Shown: positions 1-9,555, counted from the stretch's first letter. The stretch is 64,000 bases of DNA from Pontiella sulfatireligans (GCF_900890705.1 NZ_CAAHFH010000003.1:434001-498000); one strand, 5' to 3'. The notes: generated by a model not told the origin, from the letters alone. Numbers and translations: made by a program.

Positions 1-2200
1 CGCCTGCCATGATTTGATCGTGCGTGATGAACGGCATATTGAGCGGTTTTCCATTCAGCTCTGCCTTCTGGATATATTTGTTGACCTTGCTTGATGCTGG
101 TGCGAGCACTTTGAATTGCCCACCGGGCACATCTATGGCGACTTCCGTAAACACAGGACTTGTGAGGGTATAAACGGGTTCACCCGCCGTGACCGGATAA
201 AAGCCCATGGCCGTGAAAACCACCCAGGCGGACATGCCGCCGCCATCTTCGTCGCCGGGAATGCCAAATAGGTTGTCTTTGAACCAAACATCGAGCAGGA
301 AGCGGGTGCGCTGCTGGGTTCGCCAGGGAGCACCGCAGTAGTTATACAAGTAAGGGATATGGAAAGAGGGCTCATTGCCCATGGAAAACTGACCTACCAT
401 ACCGGTTGAATTGGCACCGTTCACGTGGAATGCCATGCGTGGCATGCCCAGTGGTTCACGGAAGAGCTGGTCGAGCCGTTTACGGGCCTGCTCTTTTCCG
501 CCCAGCAATTCGATGAGTCCGTCAATCGCGTGAGGGACGTGCCAGGCATAGGTCCAGCCGTTGTTCTCGTCGTAATAGTCGCGGTAGCCCTTGCCGCCCG
601 CGGACTTGGGATTGATGTCGATCCATTCGCCCTTATCGTCCTTGGGCATGAACATTTTATGCTTCTCGCTCCAGAGGCGTTTGTACTGGTCAGAAATGGC
701 CGCAAACCTGACGTAATCTTCTTTTTTGCCCAATTCTTTGGCCCATTCAGACAGCACCCAGGTATCAAAACTGCGCCCCAGCGAAATAGCAACTGATTGC
801 CGGCGTTCAAATCCATCCACCAGTGGCTCAGTTTCTTCTTCCCCCGGATGCAGGCCTGGCATAAAACCGAGGTCTTTCATGCGCTGGTCGAGGGCCGTGG
901 CTTTGGATCCCTGACGCCAGGGAATCCAGCTGCCCTGGGTGACATTTTTGCGCACGCCTTCGTAGGCGGCTTCTATATCAAAGTCGGTGAGTCCTTTTCG
1001 GTAGGCATCCAGGAAAAGAACGGACGAGTGATAACTGTTCATGCAGGCATGGTTTCTGAATACCTGGGGGAAGGTCGGCATCCACCCGCTTTGTTTGTAC
1101 ATTTCCACATAGGAATGCAACATGTCCTGGGCCTGTTGGGGGGCCAGGATGGTGCGCAGGGGATGCTGAGCCCGGTAGGTGTCCCATACCCAGTCGTCTA
1201 CGTAGAAGGGACGGGTTGTTTTGTGGATCGACTGGTCGTAACCGCTGTAGTATTGACCGTCTTCGGTAATGTCGATCATGCGTTCGTGTGTGCGGTAAAG
1301 GGCTGTATAAAAGGAGCGTTTCTGCGCATCCGTTCCACCTTTAACCCTGATTTTGTTGAGTTCACCATCCCAGGCTGCTTTGCCGCTGACACTGAGTTCT
1401 TCAAAGTTCTGGTGAGATAGTTCTGCGTCAAAGTTTTTCCTAGCCTGCTGCTGACTGACATACGAAATTGCATATTTCAGCAAGACGGTTTTCGGGGCCT
1501 TTTTACCACATTCGATGCGCAGCGTATTCTTATCAATGATGATGTTCATGCCTTGGGCAGGCCGACCTTGCCCATCGGTCACTTCGGCATAACACCAGAC
1601 TGACATCGTTACCGGGGCCAATTCCGGATTGCGGCTTTTTTTCGTAATGCGTTCCGTGATGTTCACGGCATGTGGTTCGACCAGCTTGGCGGTCATTTTG
1701 CCCGTTCCCTCAATCAATATATGACTTTGCGTTGCTCTGGGGAAGTTATAACGATAGATGGCCGTTTTCTTGCCGGGTGCAAAACCGAGGGTGATGTCAT
1801 CTTCAATTAAATAAGTCTCGAAACGCCAGGGATGGACGACTTCCAGATCGTGATCATAGGCCATTTTCCGGTTCCAACTGGCCGCTGTGACCGGGCCGCG
1901 TGCTACACGCATCTTCAAAATGCCTTTGCCGCGATGCCACATAACCTGAAGTGGAAAATACTGCACTTGATCAAAGGTATAGTCTTTGCGAATGGGATAC
2001 ATGCGGAGCATCTGATTGGGCTGCTGATAGGTCGGGTAGGTCGGTACCAGGAAGGGGGCAATGTTGCCGATACGCGGATCGACATAACTGGCGGGATCTG
2101 CGTGGGCTGTCTGGTACATGCCGGTATGAATCAAGACTCCAGTCATGACCGTCAACAGAATGGAAATTACATCCTTGCGTGTTTGATTTAACTTGTTCAT
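1..2200 (-). CDS. GH92 family exo-alpha-mannosidase, secreted (3' end outside window)
   Basis: This is a GH92 glycosidase, a calcium-dependent exo-acting alpha-mannosidase family. The start codon at 2198-2200 (minus) is followed by a basic, hydrophobic export signal of about 35 residues. The reading frame is open to the window edge, giving about 733 codons, so only a short C-terminal piece should be missing. Family hallmarks visible near the C-terminus are GNEPSFH, which carries the catalytic acid Glu, and GDEDGGGMSAW followed by GFYPV. The segment DTYRAQHPLRT in the middle is also typical. A box related to TTTAGGTGACATGAC lies about 175 bases upstream (2373-2387), linking it to the regulated carbohydrate genes of this locus. 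Exact linkage specificity cannot be read from sequence. Confidence 0.93.
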   Translation of the reverse strand, partial: MNKLNQTRKDVISILLTVMTGVLIHTGMYQTAHADPASYVDPRIGNIAPFLVPTYPTYQQPNQMLRMYPIRKDYTFDQVQYFPLQVMWHRGKGILKMRVARGPVTAASWNRKMAYDHDLEVVHPWRFETYLIEDDITLGFAPGKKTAIYRYNFPRATQSHILIEGTGKMTAKLVEPHAVNITERITKKSRNPELAPVTMSVWCYAEVTDGQGRPAQGMNIIIDKNTLRIECGKKAPKTVLLKYAISYVSQQQARKNFDAELSHQNFEELSVSGKAAWDGELNKIRVKGGTDAQKRSFYTALYRTHERMIDITEDGQYYSGYDQSIHKTTRPFYVDDWVWDTYRAQHPLRTILAPQQAQDMLHSYVEMYKQSGWMPTFPQVFRNHACMNSYHSSVLFLDAYRKGLTDFDIEAAYEGVRKNVTQGSWIPWRQGSKATALDQRMKDLGFMPGLHPGEEETEPLVDGFERRQSVAISLGRSFDTWVLSEWAKELGKKEDYVRFAAISDQYKRLWSEKHKMFMPKDDKGEWIDINPKSAGGKGYRDYYDENNGWTYAWHVPHAIDGLIELLGGKEQARKRLDQLFREPLGMPRMAFHVNGANSTGMVGQFSMGNEPSFHIPYLYNYCGAPWRTQQRTRFLLDVWFKDNLFGIPGDEDGGGMSAWVVFTAMGFYPVTAGEPVYTLTSPVFTEVAIDVPGGQFKVLAPASSKVNKYIQKAELNGKPLNMPFITHDQIMAG

Positions 2201-2372
2201 GTGCTGCCTTTTGCTAATTGTTCATTATCATATATGGGCTTGGTGATGTTTTAGACTTTGGGGCGGCTCGTTCGTGTTTTCCATTCATACATACTCCCCA
2301 CTCATCTGTTTTCGTCATGAGAAGACATGTTCCCACTGCAGAGAAAACAGAATGCCAGAGAACGATGGTCGT

Positions 2373-2387
2373 GTCATGTCACCGAAA
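2373..2387 (-). promoter_or_regulatory. TTTAGGTGACATGAC-type box upstream of GH92 gene
   Basis: On the minus strand this reads TTTCGGTGACATGAC, one mismatch from the consensus found at five other places in the window. It is followed (2388-2434) by the same flanking block as at 6441-6487 and 9654-9700, including a TTTCGG...CCGAA hairpin. The role as operator is inferred from recurrence and position. Confidence 0.6.
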
Positions 2388-2435
2388 TCCATTACACCGC
2401 GCACCCATAAATAATTTCGGTTTTTTGGCCGAATG

Positions 2436-2481
2436 ACCCAACGCAATGCCGGTATATTTGGCGACGGCCTCGGCGCGGGAA
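2436..2481 (-). pseudogene. Remnant of the 3' end of a NarL-type response regulator gene
   Basis: About 46 bases match the 3' end of the intact regulator gene at 9705-10352 almost base for base. Read on the minus strand they give SRAEAVAKYTGI, the regulator's C-terminal residues, and the resemblance stops abruptly at 2481. The block next to it (2373-2434) matches the region beside the intact gene, so a regulator plus operator unit once stood here. What remains is non-functional. Confidence 0.75.
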
Positions 2482-2586
2482 TTTTCTATCCATCCCCCTG
2501 CCTAGACCATGCGCTCCAATGATCCCCTGCCCTCGCGCGGTTCACGCCAGGCGAGTTCATTGATCTTTGGTCCGTTTTTAACCCGA

Positions 2587-4074
2587 TTATTCACGCGGTG
2601 TTGTTCTGCCCCTTCTTCCCTTGGGTTGATCATCGAGTTTGCCTTCCTCTTTAAGCTTTTGGAGTTCCTTGAGACGATCGCCAAGGTTGCTGGCTTGCTT
2701 TTCAGGTCTTGTGACGGGGCCATTATCGCCGAGTAAAATCATCTTGCGATACTGGTGCTCCTGACCGTATATGTGTTCGCTCAATAGCAACAGGGCCTCA
2801 GGATTGGCGTTGTGCATCAGGGAGCTGACGTATTTAAAGTTAGCTTCTTTCGAGGTTATCAGGGGCTTATCCTTCTTCCATGTCAACCCGCCATCGGTCG
2901 TTCGCCAATAACCGACCGTACCTGCACCGGCAACTTTATAACTCAGTAACAAGCGGACATTCAACGGTGAGTCGATCAGGATGTCTCCGTCTTGAAGTTT
3001 ACTGCCGGGAATAATCCTAACCGGTTTTTGCCAGGAATCGCCAAGCCACCTGGTGTAACGAACGTGACCGACATCGTACCTGAAGAAAAGGTGAGGATAC
3101 CCATTTTCATCTACGCGGCATGCGCCACGGTTAGTCCTCTCCTCATTGGTATCGACGATCATTGTATTTTTATCAGCGACCTCCTTTGTTACTGGAATAT
3201 CCAGTTTCTGGCCCTTGACATTCTGCCATGAACCATCGTCCGTATTCATCATCATGTAATAACAATTGTAACGGGCATTTGTATGACGGCCCGCACCCGA
3301 CTTGTCACACAAGTGATAAACATAAGAGGCCGTTATCGTATTGCCTTTACCCGGAGCGAACCATGCATACCATGCATCATACGGGCCCGGATAGCCGGTG
3401 TGGGGTTTTGATTTTAGAATCGATTTTGAAGTGGTGAATGTCCGGCCTGCATCCGTAGACTTCTGATATACCCAGTCGCTTTGGTGTGAACCGTGACGGT
3501 AAAATAAATACAAATCGCCATTAGGCATTTTTACCCATTGGCTGTAGGTACCAAGCGGCGAAATATTATCAAGTTCCTCCCACTCGGTAATATCGCCGGG
3601 ACGCTTAGAGACCACGTGGGTCTGCTTACCTCTGCCTTGAGCACCCTGTGAATTTTCACCTAAAGTAGAAACGCCTCCATGACCGCCAAAAGCAAGATGG
3701 ATATAGCCCTTTGCATCAATAATCATCGATGGCCTGCCGTGATTGTCTACTTTCCCAGAGCGGTCAATCGAATCATATTCCTGCCCCATGAGGCTTACAC
3801 CGGCCTTGTACGGCCCTGCCCATTTCTTCGCTGAATGGTCATAGGAACACACATAAGGGTCCTCGTGAGGACCCTGGTAGGCTACATAAGTAGTTCCCTC
3901 AAAATATTCACCGCTGGGGTGCTGCATTGTATCCGTTGGATTGCCATAGCCGTTATCCGTGAAGTACTCCACGTCAGATTCTGCAGCCAGACTAAAACCG
4001 GGCTGTGTGATAAATATGCCTACTGCAATTACTGAAAAAATATTTAAAAGTACAAATCTCTGTTTCCTGACCAT
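2587..4074 (-). CDS. Secreted BNR-4 beta-propeller protein, PL24/PL25 ulvan-lyase-like
   Basis: A 495-residue exported protein with a signal peptide ending near residue 31 (FSLAAES). The rest resembles the BNR-4 fold, a seven-bladed propeller known from ulvan lyases of PL24 and PL25. The segment DNHGRP...IHLAFGGHGG places His112 and His132 twenty residues apart, which from memory matches the spacing of the catalytic histidine pair in characterised enzymes of these families. Repeated W/F-rich and STDAGRTF or TTDGGLTW segments are Asp-box-like blade hairpins. The C-terminus is charged and lysine/arginine-rich. A related domain sits in the 1161-residue protein at 16782-20267. Lyase activity on ulvan is inference; a different polysaccharide or a binding role is possible. 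Confidence 0.78.
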   Translation of the reverse strand: MVRKQRFVLLNIFSVIAVGIFITQPGFSLAAESDVEYFTDNGYGNPTDTMQHPSGEYFEGTTYVAYQGPHEDPYVCSYDHSAKKWAGPYKAGVSLMGQEYDSIDRSGKVDNHGRPSMIIDAKGYIHLAFGGHGGVSTLGENSQGAQGRGKQTHVVSKRPGDITEWEELDNISPLGTYSQWVKMPNGDLYLFYRHGSHQSDWVYQKSTDAGRTFTTSKSILKSKPHTGYPGPYDAWYAWFAPGKGNTITASYVYHLCDKSGAGRHTNARYNCYYMMMNTDDGSWQNVKGQKLDIPVTKEVADKNTMIVDTNEERTNRGACRVDENGYPHLFFRYDVGHVRYTRWLGDSWQKPVRIIPGSKLQDGDILIDSPLNVRLLLSYKVAGAGTVGYWRTTDGGLTWKKDKPLITSKEANFKYVSSLMHNANPEALLLLSEHIYGQEHQYRKMILLGDNGPVTRPEKQASNLGDRLKELQKLKEEGKLDDQPKGRRGRTTPRE

Positions 4075-4227
4075 ATTTATAACCCCATGTATCTAATAAA
4101 AAAAATAACAGCAATGATTTTCGGTATTTTGCCGTTGGTGCTATCGCGCCATCATTATAAAAAAAGGGCTCCAAGAGGACCCCCTTTCAACTTTTCATGC
4201 CTATCGCGTATTCGTGTGTTAAGGGAG

Positions 4228-4251
4228 AAGCGCCTCTTGAGGGAGGCGCCT
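4228..4251 (-). terminator. Possible terminator hairpin after the 686-residue protein gene
   Basis: GCGCCTC (4230-4236) and GAGGCGC (4243-4249) form a 7-base-pair GC-rich stem about 25 bases after the stop codon of the minus-strand gene ending at 4273. The following T-run is poor (TTCTCCC), so this is a weak or Rho-assisted candidate. Confidence 0.4.
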
Positions 4252-4272
4252 CTTCGGCTCAATCAGGCCGAT

Positions 4273-6333
4273 CTACTCCCCAACAACTTCAACCGGCAAT
4301 GACACAGCATAGAAGACCTGATCGCCTGCCGGGACGTCCGCGGCAGGAATGGTCATAACTCCAGACCCATCAACCACGTACGAGCCAATTTCGTCCCAGG
4401 GATCCAAGCTAGTCAAATCCGTTGTTGCGATAACCGCATACGACGCGTCAACCACGCCCGAGCCGCTACTGAGCGTCAACAGATTGTCACCGGAGCCATC
4501 GACCGCGAGATCCGCTACGGCGAAAGTATATCCGTCGACGTTACTCGTGACGCCCAGCACCAGATTGGTGATCGTGTAACTGCCCGAAGACACTGGTTGG
4601 AATGGCGAGTCCCCGGCTGCGATCGAAATACCGAAGCCATTCAAGCTCGTGAATCCTCCCGCAGGCGTAGTCGCATCTTTAAACTGCATGACGCCCTTTG
4701 AGGTCGCGTTAAAACCCCAATCCTCGCGGAGTGTATATGAAGCCTGCCCCGCGTTCGTTACGCTGTCTCCCCATGCGATATCCATAAAGAGCTTATTCGT
4801 CTCGATTCTGCTGATGCTTCCCGATACATGGACGACAACAGTGCTATCCGAGATGCCAACAAAGTCAGGATCATTGTCGCCTTTCAAGCCAGCCCAGAGG
4901 GATGCGGCCATACCTGAATCCGTGTTACCAGGAATAGTTCTACCAAAGAAGTCGCCCGAGGCGATGTAGTTAGTATATATGTTTCCCATGCTGAGATAAT
5001 CCGTGGCGACGACATTGGCGTTGGAGTAATCTCCATTACCGCTCATTACGGGGCCGATCCTAACTTGAAAATTCTTGTCTGGACCGGCAGGTCCCCAGGT
5101 AAGCCGAGTGTTGATACAGTAGTTGCTGTTGGTATCGTAGATGTAAACATGGAAAGAGCTGTTATCTTGCACGGTGACGTCATCCACAATCACATCAAAA
5201 TCATAACTGAACGACTGCCCAATCTGAGAGATGTCTCTATCGTCGAACCCTTGCAGAACAATGGGATGGCGCGCGGCCTCGTTGGTGGGGATGTCTGGGA
5301 GGAACGCGGTGTACCCCGATTCTGACTGGTTCGAGAGGACAGCTGTCACATTAGTAGATGGGTTGATCAACGTCCAGGTGTCGGTCAACAACTGTATGCC
5401 GGACGCGACGGAGGTCAGCATCGGAGGACGAGGGTTGGCGGAGAAGGTCTCGATCTTCAAGTTATCGAAGCCAGCGCCCAATGTGGTGGCACCGCGGGTG
5501 CCGAAGGCGACGTAGTTCTCGTTGTTTACCAACGTGTAAGTGCCAGAGATTTCAGGTGCATACGATCCCTCGATGTAAAAGAAGTAGGTGACCACTGTAC
5601 CGGCATCGACGGCACCATCGAAGAAAAAGTCAACCGTCACCGAGGATTCGCCATTGACCATTCCACCCCAGTCAGCAGTAGTTCTGACTTGGTTGATAAA
5701 GGCGTTGACCTTGGGAAATAGCCTGCCTGTCGTGAACTCCGGGTTAAGGTCGAAGAACATTGCCCCGATAGCACCCCTGTTGTTTCTAGCATTATTGAGA
5801 TAGCCATCACGCAGTCCCTTGTCTGCATAAGCAGGGCCAGTTAAGCCCCAGTTCAGCATTTCCGTGATCGATTGATATGAATACCCAATACCGACGCCGA
5901 TAGCTCGATCCCAGGGATCGGTAATAGCGCCGGTCGTATAATAAGCCGAGTCGAATGAAACCCGCATGTGGTATTGCCCCACGAATTCGCCGGAAGCAAC
6001 CGTCTCAAGATCGCTCTCGGTAAAGTCATAGTTGAGCCCCACGGCCGCGAAGCCTAACTCGCAGGCGAAGGTGTTGTTGGTGGTGATCACCGGTAAGCCC
6101 CCCGTAGACGACTCTATGTAGGTGTTCGAGCCTAGTGTAGAGTAGAGATCGAGCGTACCTAACATGCCGTCGCCCGATTCATCCAGACTAAACGCGCCGC
6201 TACCGTTGCCGGTGCCGTTGGCTGCGCGATCGAATGTGTCGTGCCACAATACCGTGGCCTGCCCGGCAAGCGGGAAGGTGATGACCGTCAACATGGCCAA
6301 ACCCTGTTTGATGATTTTTGTCATTTTACTCAT
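4273..6333 (-). CDS. Secreted LamG-like protein of unknown function
   Basis: A 686-residue exported protein with a signal peptide ending near AGQATV. The N-terminal 300 residues share a layout with the N-terminus of the 938-residue sulfatase at 23904-26720: a D-x-FDRA opening, DRAIGVGIGYS, DFFFDGA..., and NYVAFGTRG...FDNLKI. This suggests a concanavalin-like (LamG-type) carbohydrate-binding fold. A second beta-rich region follows (about 310-570). The last 90 residues (ASYAVIATTDL ... VFYAVSLP) resemble a C-terminal domain found on four other proteins here. No catalytic motif was recognised. The promoter region carries the TTTAGGTGACATGAC box and a leader hairpin shared with the PEP-CTERM gene at 28141-28803. 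Confidence 0.72.
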   Translation of the reverse strand: MSKMTKIIKQGLAMLTVITFPLAGQATVLWHDTFDRAANGTGNGSGAFSLDESGDGMLGTLDLYSTLGSNTYIESSTGGLPVITTNNTFACELGFAAVGLNYDFTESDLETVASGEFVGQYHMRVSFDSAYYTTGAITDPWDRAIGVGIGYSYQSITEMLNWGLTGPAYADKGLRDGYLNNARNNRGAIGAMFFDLNPEFTTGRLFPKVNAFINQVRTTADWGGMVNGESSVTVDFFFDGAVDAGTVVTYFFYIEGSYAPEISGTYTLVNNENYVAFGTRGATTLGAGFDNLKIETFSANPRPPMLTSVASGIQLLTDTWTLINPSTNVTAVLSNQSESGYTAFLPDIPTNEAARHPIVLQGFDDRDISQIGQSFSYDFDVIVDDVTVQDNSSFHVYIYDTNSNYCINTRLTWGPAGPDKNFQVRIGPVMSGNGDYSNANVVATDYLSMGNIYTNYIASGDFFGRTIPGNTDSGMAASLWAGLKGDNDPDFVGISDSTVVVHVSGSISRIETNKLFMDIAWGDSVTNAGQASYTLREDWGFNATSKGVMQFKDATTPAGGFTSLNGFGISIAAGDSPFQPVSSGSYTITNLVLGVTSNVDGYTFAVADLAVDGSGDNLLTLSSGSGVVDASYAVIATTDLTSLDPWDEIGSYVVDGSGVMTIPAADVPAGDQVFYAVSLPVEVVGE

Positions 6334-6370
6334 TCTGTACTCCTCCTGTTATGGTTTACTATGCGTGCTT

Positions 6371-6391
6371 CATGGGAATCCTTTCCCCACG
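6371..6391 (-). other. Conserved 5'-leader hairpin (copy 1)
   Basis: On the minus strand CGTGGG and CCCATG pair around a 9-base loop in the untranslated leader of the 686-residue protein gene. The same position upstream of the PEP-CTERM gene (28839-28859) has CATGAG and CTCATG. The stems differ in sequence but both pair, apart from one G-U wobble here, which argues for a selected RNA structure. Confidence 0.5.
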
Positions 6392-6425
6392 TTCTGAAGA
6401 GACAGTAACCGAGGACGCCGTTTAT

Positions 6426-6440
6426 GTCATGTCACCTAAA
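6426..6440 (-). promoter_or_regulatory. TTTAGGTGACATGAC box upstream of the 686-residue protein gene
   Basis: An exact copy of the consensus on the minus strand, 93 bases upstream of the start codon at 6333. Flanked by the block seen also at 2388-2434 and 9654-9700, including the TTTCGGCC...GCCGAA hairpin at about 6468-6487. Confidence 0.65.
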
Positions 6441-6489
6441 CACATTACACCGCGCGCCCATAAGTAATTTCGGCCTTTTCGCCGAATAA

Positions 6490-6945
6490 CCGGCTCTTCT
6501 CGGATGTGCGTTTTTTGAGTAGATACATACAGCGACAGAAAACACCTTATGTCCTGTTCCGCTCCCCTTTATTTCCCGCCGTACGGAACGCGGATCGGAA
6601 TATACAGAGGCCACTCCACCGAAACACGGCCTTCACTTCATGAAGAACCGTGTTCTACAACGCACAGAGGCCAGCCGACGCGGAAGCTCTATACACAATG
6701 TCTGAGTCTCGGATTTGCTTCAAAATGCTGTAGAACGTGCCTCTCCGTGACGCGAAGCGAGTCTGATCGCCAGACAACCGGTGGGTGCGTGTCCTGCCGA
6801 AGAGAACTCGCAAAGGTTTGTCATCCCAAAAAACGCACATCCGTGAAGAGCCCGAAAAACCAAGCAGGATAAAGCCTGAAGTAGCCCGTGGCACACAAAG
6901 AGCGGTATATCTGGCACACCGCAATATGCGAAAAGCGACGTTACA
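6490..6945 (+). other. Gene-free interval
   Basis: About 450 bases between the promoter block of the 686-residue protein gene and the 3' end of galM. Only short, composition-poor reading frames are present, and I recognise no RNA, mobile element or protein remnant. It may contain decayed sequence. Confidence 0.5.
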
Positions 6946-8046
6946 TCACTTTGCGCTGAACCTGTAAATAGTCATGGTTTTGTATTCTTCGCCTGGATTC
7001 AGAATGGTGCTTGGGAAGTTTTTCTGATTGGGGCTGTCGGGATAGTGCTGGGTTTCGAGGCAGAAGCCGCCGCGATTCACATAGGTTCTACCCGCCTTGC
7101 CCTTCAGATTGCCCGCAAGGAAGTTTCCGCAATAGAATTGTATGCCCGGCTCTTGGGTAAAGACTTCCATAAAGCGGCCGGTGGTTGGTTCGTAGACGGT
7201 TGCGGCCAAGGTCATCTTTCCATCCTTATCGCCTTTATCCAGCACCCAGTTATGGTCGTAGCCCAAGCCGAACTCCAGTTGCTGATCTTTTTTCCCAATA
7301 TCGCGACCTATGGCCTTGGCCGTAGTGAAGTCGAATGGAGTTCCAGCCACGGGAATAATTTTACCGGTCGGGATCAGGCCGCTGTCGACCGGGGTGGTTG
7401 CCTTCGCGTTGATCAGCAGCTCATGGCCAAGAATATCGCCCTCTCCTTCGCCCTTGAGGTTAAAGTAGGTGTGGTTGGTCAGGTTCACCGGCGTCTTTTT
7501 ATCGGTCGTTGCTACATAGTCGAGCTTCAGCTCGTTGTCTTCGGTCAGCGTGTAAGTGACCGCGATCTGAAGGTTTCCAGGATACCCTTCTTCCCCGTCT
7601 TTCGCCAGATAAGAAAGTCTGAGCGCATGGGCTCCGATCACTTCCGCATCCCACACCACCTTATCAAAACCGATGACCCCGCCGTGCAGGTGATTGGCGT
7701 TATTGTTGGTGGCCAGTTCGTACTCTTCGCCATCGATGCTGAATCTACCCAGCGCGATGCGGTTGCCATAGCGGCCGACAATGGATCCAAAGTAGGGCTT
7801 GTCCACGGCGTTCATATAACCGGAGACATCATTGTAACCCAAGGCGATGTCGGCCATTTGCCCCTCGCGGTCGGTCGTGACGATGGAAGTCACTGTTGCG
7901 CCATAGTTCGTGATTTTGACCATGGTACCTGTTTTGTTCTTGAGGGTGTAGAGTTTGATGTCATCAAAGTCGGCCGTCTTGACCGAGGCGCATCCTGCCA
8001 GGATTCCGACCAACCCGAGCATTCCAACCAATAGATTTTTCTTCAT
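6946..8046 (-). CDS. galM: Aldose 1-epimerase (mutarotase), lipoprotein
   Basis: This enzyme interconverts alpha and beta anomers of aldoses. The 366-residue product begins with a lipoprotein signal (GILAGC, Cys19), so it is probably anchored in an envelope membrane rather than cytoplasmic like the classical enzyme. Family landmarks are GRYGNRIALGRF, NHLHGG, NLTNHTYFNL carrying the catalytic His region, and GFCLETQHYPDSPN carrying the catalytic Glu. It starts 15 bases after the sulfatase stop codon at 8062, so the two form an operon driven from the box at 9639-9653. An exported mutarotase fits rapid processing of sugars released outside the cytoplasm. Confidence 0.95.
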   Translation of the reverse strand: MKKNLLVGMLGLVGILAGCASVKTADFDDIKLYTLKNKTGTMVKITNYGATVTSIVTTDREGQMADIALGYNDVSGYMNAVDKPYFGSIVGRYGNRIALGRFSIDGEEYELATNNNANHLHGGVIGFDKVVWDAEVIGAHALRLSYLAKDGEEGYPGNLQIAVTYTLTEDNELKLDYVATTDKKTPVNLTNHTYFNLKGEGEGDILGHELLINAKATTPVDSGLIPTGKIIPVAGTPFDFTTAKAIGRDIGKKDQQLEFGLGYDHNWVLDKGDKDGKMTLAATVYEPTTGRFMEVFTQEPGIQFYCGNFLAGNLKGKAGRTYVNRGGFCLETQHYPDSPNQKNFPSTILNPGEEYKTMTIYRFSAK

Positions 8047-8061
8047 TTCATTTTCTCCTGT

Positions 8062-9555
8062 TTATTTTTTCTTCGACTTCTTTTTCTTTCCATTGCCCGA
8101 AGCCTTGGCTTCCGGGTGTGTTGCCAGAATGGCCTTCATGTCAAAAAGTACTTCAGGGCTTGATTGCGCGATATTTTTCTTTTCAAGCGTATCCGTTTTA
8201 TAATCATACAGTTCATACTCGGCCTCGCTTTCCGGAGCGCCGGGGCGCTTCCATTCCACCATGCGGTAGCGATCGGTGCGGATGGCGCGGCCGATACGCG
8301 ACCCGCGATTGAAGGCATGATAGGCATGATTCCTCACCGAAGCATTCGGATTCTTAAGCACAGGCACCAAACTTTTTCCATCAAGCTTCTGTGAAACCTT
8401 TGGCGCAGGCAGTCCGGCCAGCTCCGCCAGCGTCGGATAGATATCCACCGTTTCCGCATAAGCCATGGTGCTTGATCCCGGCGTCGCAACCCCAGGGGCC
8501 ACGAAGATCAGTGGGATACGATTGTCCTGCTCATAGTTTGTATGCTTGGTCCACGTCCCATGATCTCCAAAGTGCCAACCATGATCGCCCCACAGCATGA
8601 CAATGGTATCGTCTTTCATGTCCAGACGATCCAACTCTGCAAGTACTCGTCCAAGCTGCGCATCCATATAGCTGAGCGAGGCAAAGTAGCCATGGATCAG
8701 CGTACGCTGCACGTCGTCCGGAATATGTTCCCCATCCTTCGGCACCGGCTTATAGGCGGTCATCTCATGCACCTTCGGTTTTCCCGCATACGAGGGCGCT
8801 CCATCCGGAGGCGTATCGCGTTCGGTCAGGGAAAACTGCTCGCTTTGGTAAAGATTCCAATATTTCGTCGGCGCGCAAAACGGAAGATGCGGTTTGGTGA
8901 AGCCCAGCGCCAAGAAGAACGGCTCTCCGCTTTCCTTGAATTTTTTCAACCGCCTGATGCCTTCCAGAGCAATGCGTCCGTCGGCATAGGCATCGTCCTT
9001 CACATCCGCCTTTTCCCAGGCGGCTCCGCGCGGAAGATTGTTAATGTTATCCAGCTCCTTGTTTGCAAAAAAGGCCTCTTCGCGGGTCAGTTGGCCTCCG
9101 GTACTTTCCTCCAGCACATAATCAACAACTTTATCGGGATGGAAGGGACTGCTCCACGATGCGTCATCGCCATAATTACCGTGGCCAATGTGATAAATCT
9201 TGCCCACTCCCTCAGCGGTGTATCCGTTCTGCATGAAATATTGCGTCAGCGTGACGGCATCCGGCACCACTTTGCGGAAGCCCTGACTGAGGCCATACAG
9301 GCCGGTTGAGGTCGACCGTAGTCCGACCATCAGGTTATTGCGCGATGGCGCACAAACAGCCTGGTTGCAATAGGCCCGATCAAACCGCATACCCCTGGAA
9401 GCCAACCGATCCAAGTTTGGGGAATGTACAAAATCTGCTCCATAGGTGCCAAATTCCGGCTTCAGATCGTCTACCAGAATCATGAGCACATTTTTTTTTG
9501 CCTGAACTCCCGCCGCCAATACGACGATTGCCAAGGCTAAAATCAGTTTTTTCAT
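8062..9555 (-). CDS. Secreted S1 sulfatase, iduronate-2-sulfatase-like
   Basis: A 497-residue arylsulfatase-superfamily enzyme with a signal peptide (to about residue 19, GVQAKK). The formylglycine motif is C68-A-P-S-R72, and the metal-binding Asp pair is in ILVDD (residues 29-30). GFTKPHLPFCAP, MLWGDHGWHFGDHG and the overall length match the iduronate-2-sulfatase-like group (S1_7 in sulfatase nomenclature, assigned from memory). The C-terminus ends in a lysine-rich tail (KKKKSKKK). First gene of a two-gene operon with galM; the regulator gene lies immediately upstream on the same strand. Substrate is probably a sulfated uronate or related sugar, which is inference. Confidence 0.93.
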   Translation of the reverse strand: MKKLILALAIVVLAAGVQAKKNVLMILVDDLKPEFGTYGADFVHSPNLDRLASRGMRFDRAYCNQAVCAPSRNNLMVGLRSTSTGLYGLSQGFRKVVPDAVTLTQYFMQNGYTAEGVGKIYHIGHGNYGDDASWSSPFHPDKVVDYVLEESTGGQLTREEAFFANKELDNINNLPRGAAWEKADVKDDAYADGRIALEGIRRLKKFKESGEPFFLALGFTKPHLPFCAPTKYWNLYQSEQFSLTERDTPPDGAPSYAGKPKVHEMTAYKPVPKDGEHIPDDVQRTLIHGYFASLSYMDAQLGRVLAELDRLDMKDDTIVMLWGDHGWHFGDHGTWTKHTNYEQDNRIPLIFVAPGVATPGSSTMAYAETVDIYPTLAELAGLPAPKVSQKLDGKSLVPVLKNPNASVRNHAYHAFNRGSRIGRAIRTDRYRMVEWKRPGAPESEAEYELYDYKTDTLEKKNIAQSSPEVLFDMKAILATHPEAKASGNGKKKKSKKK

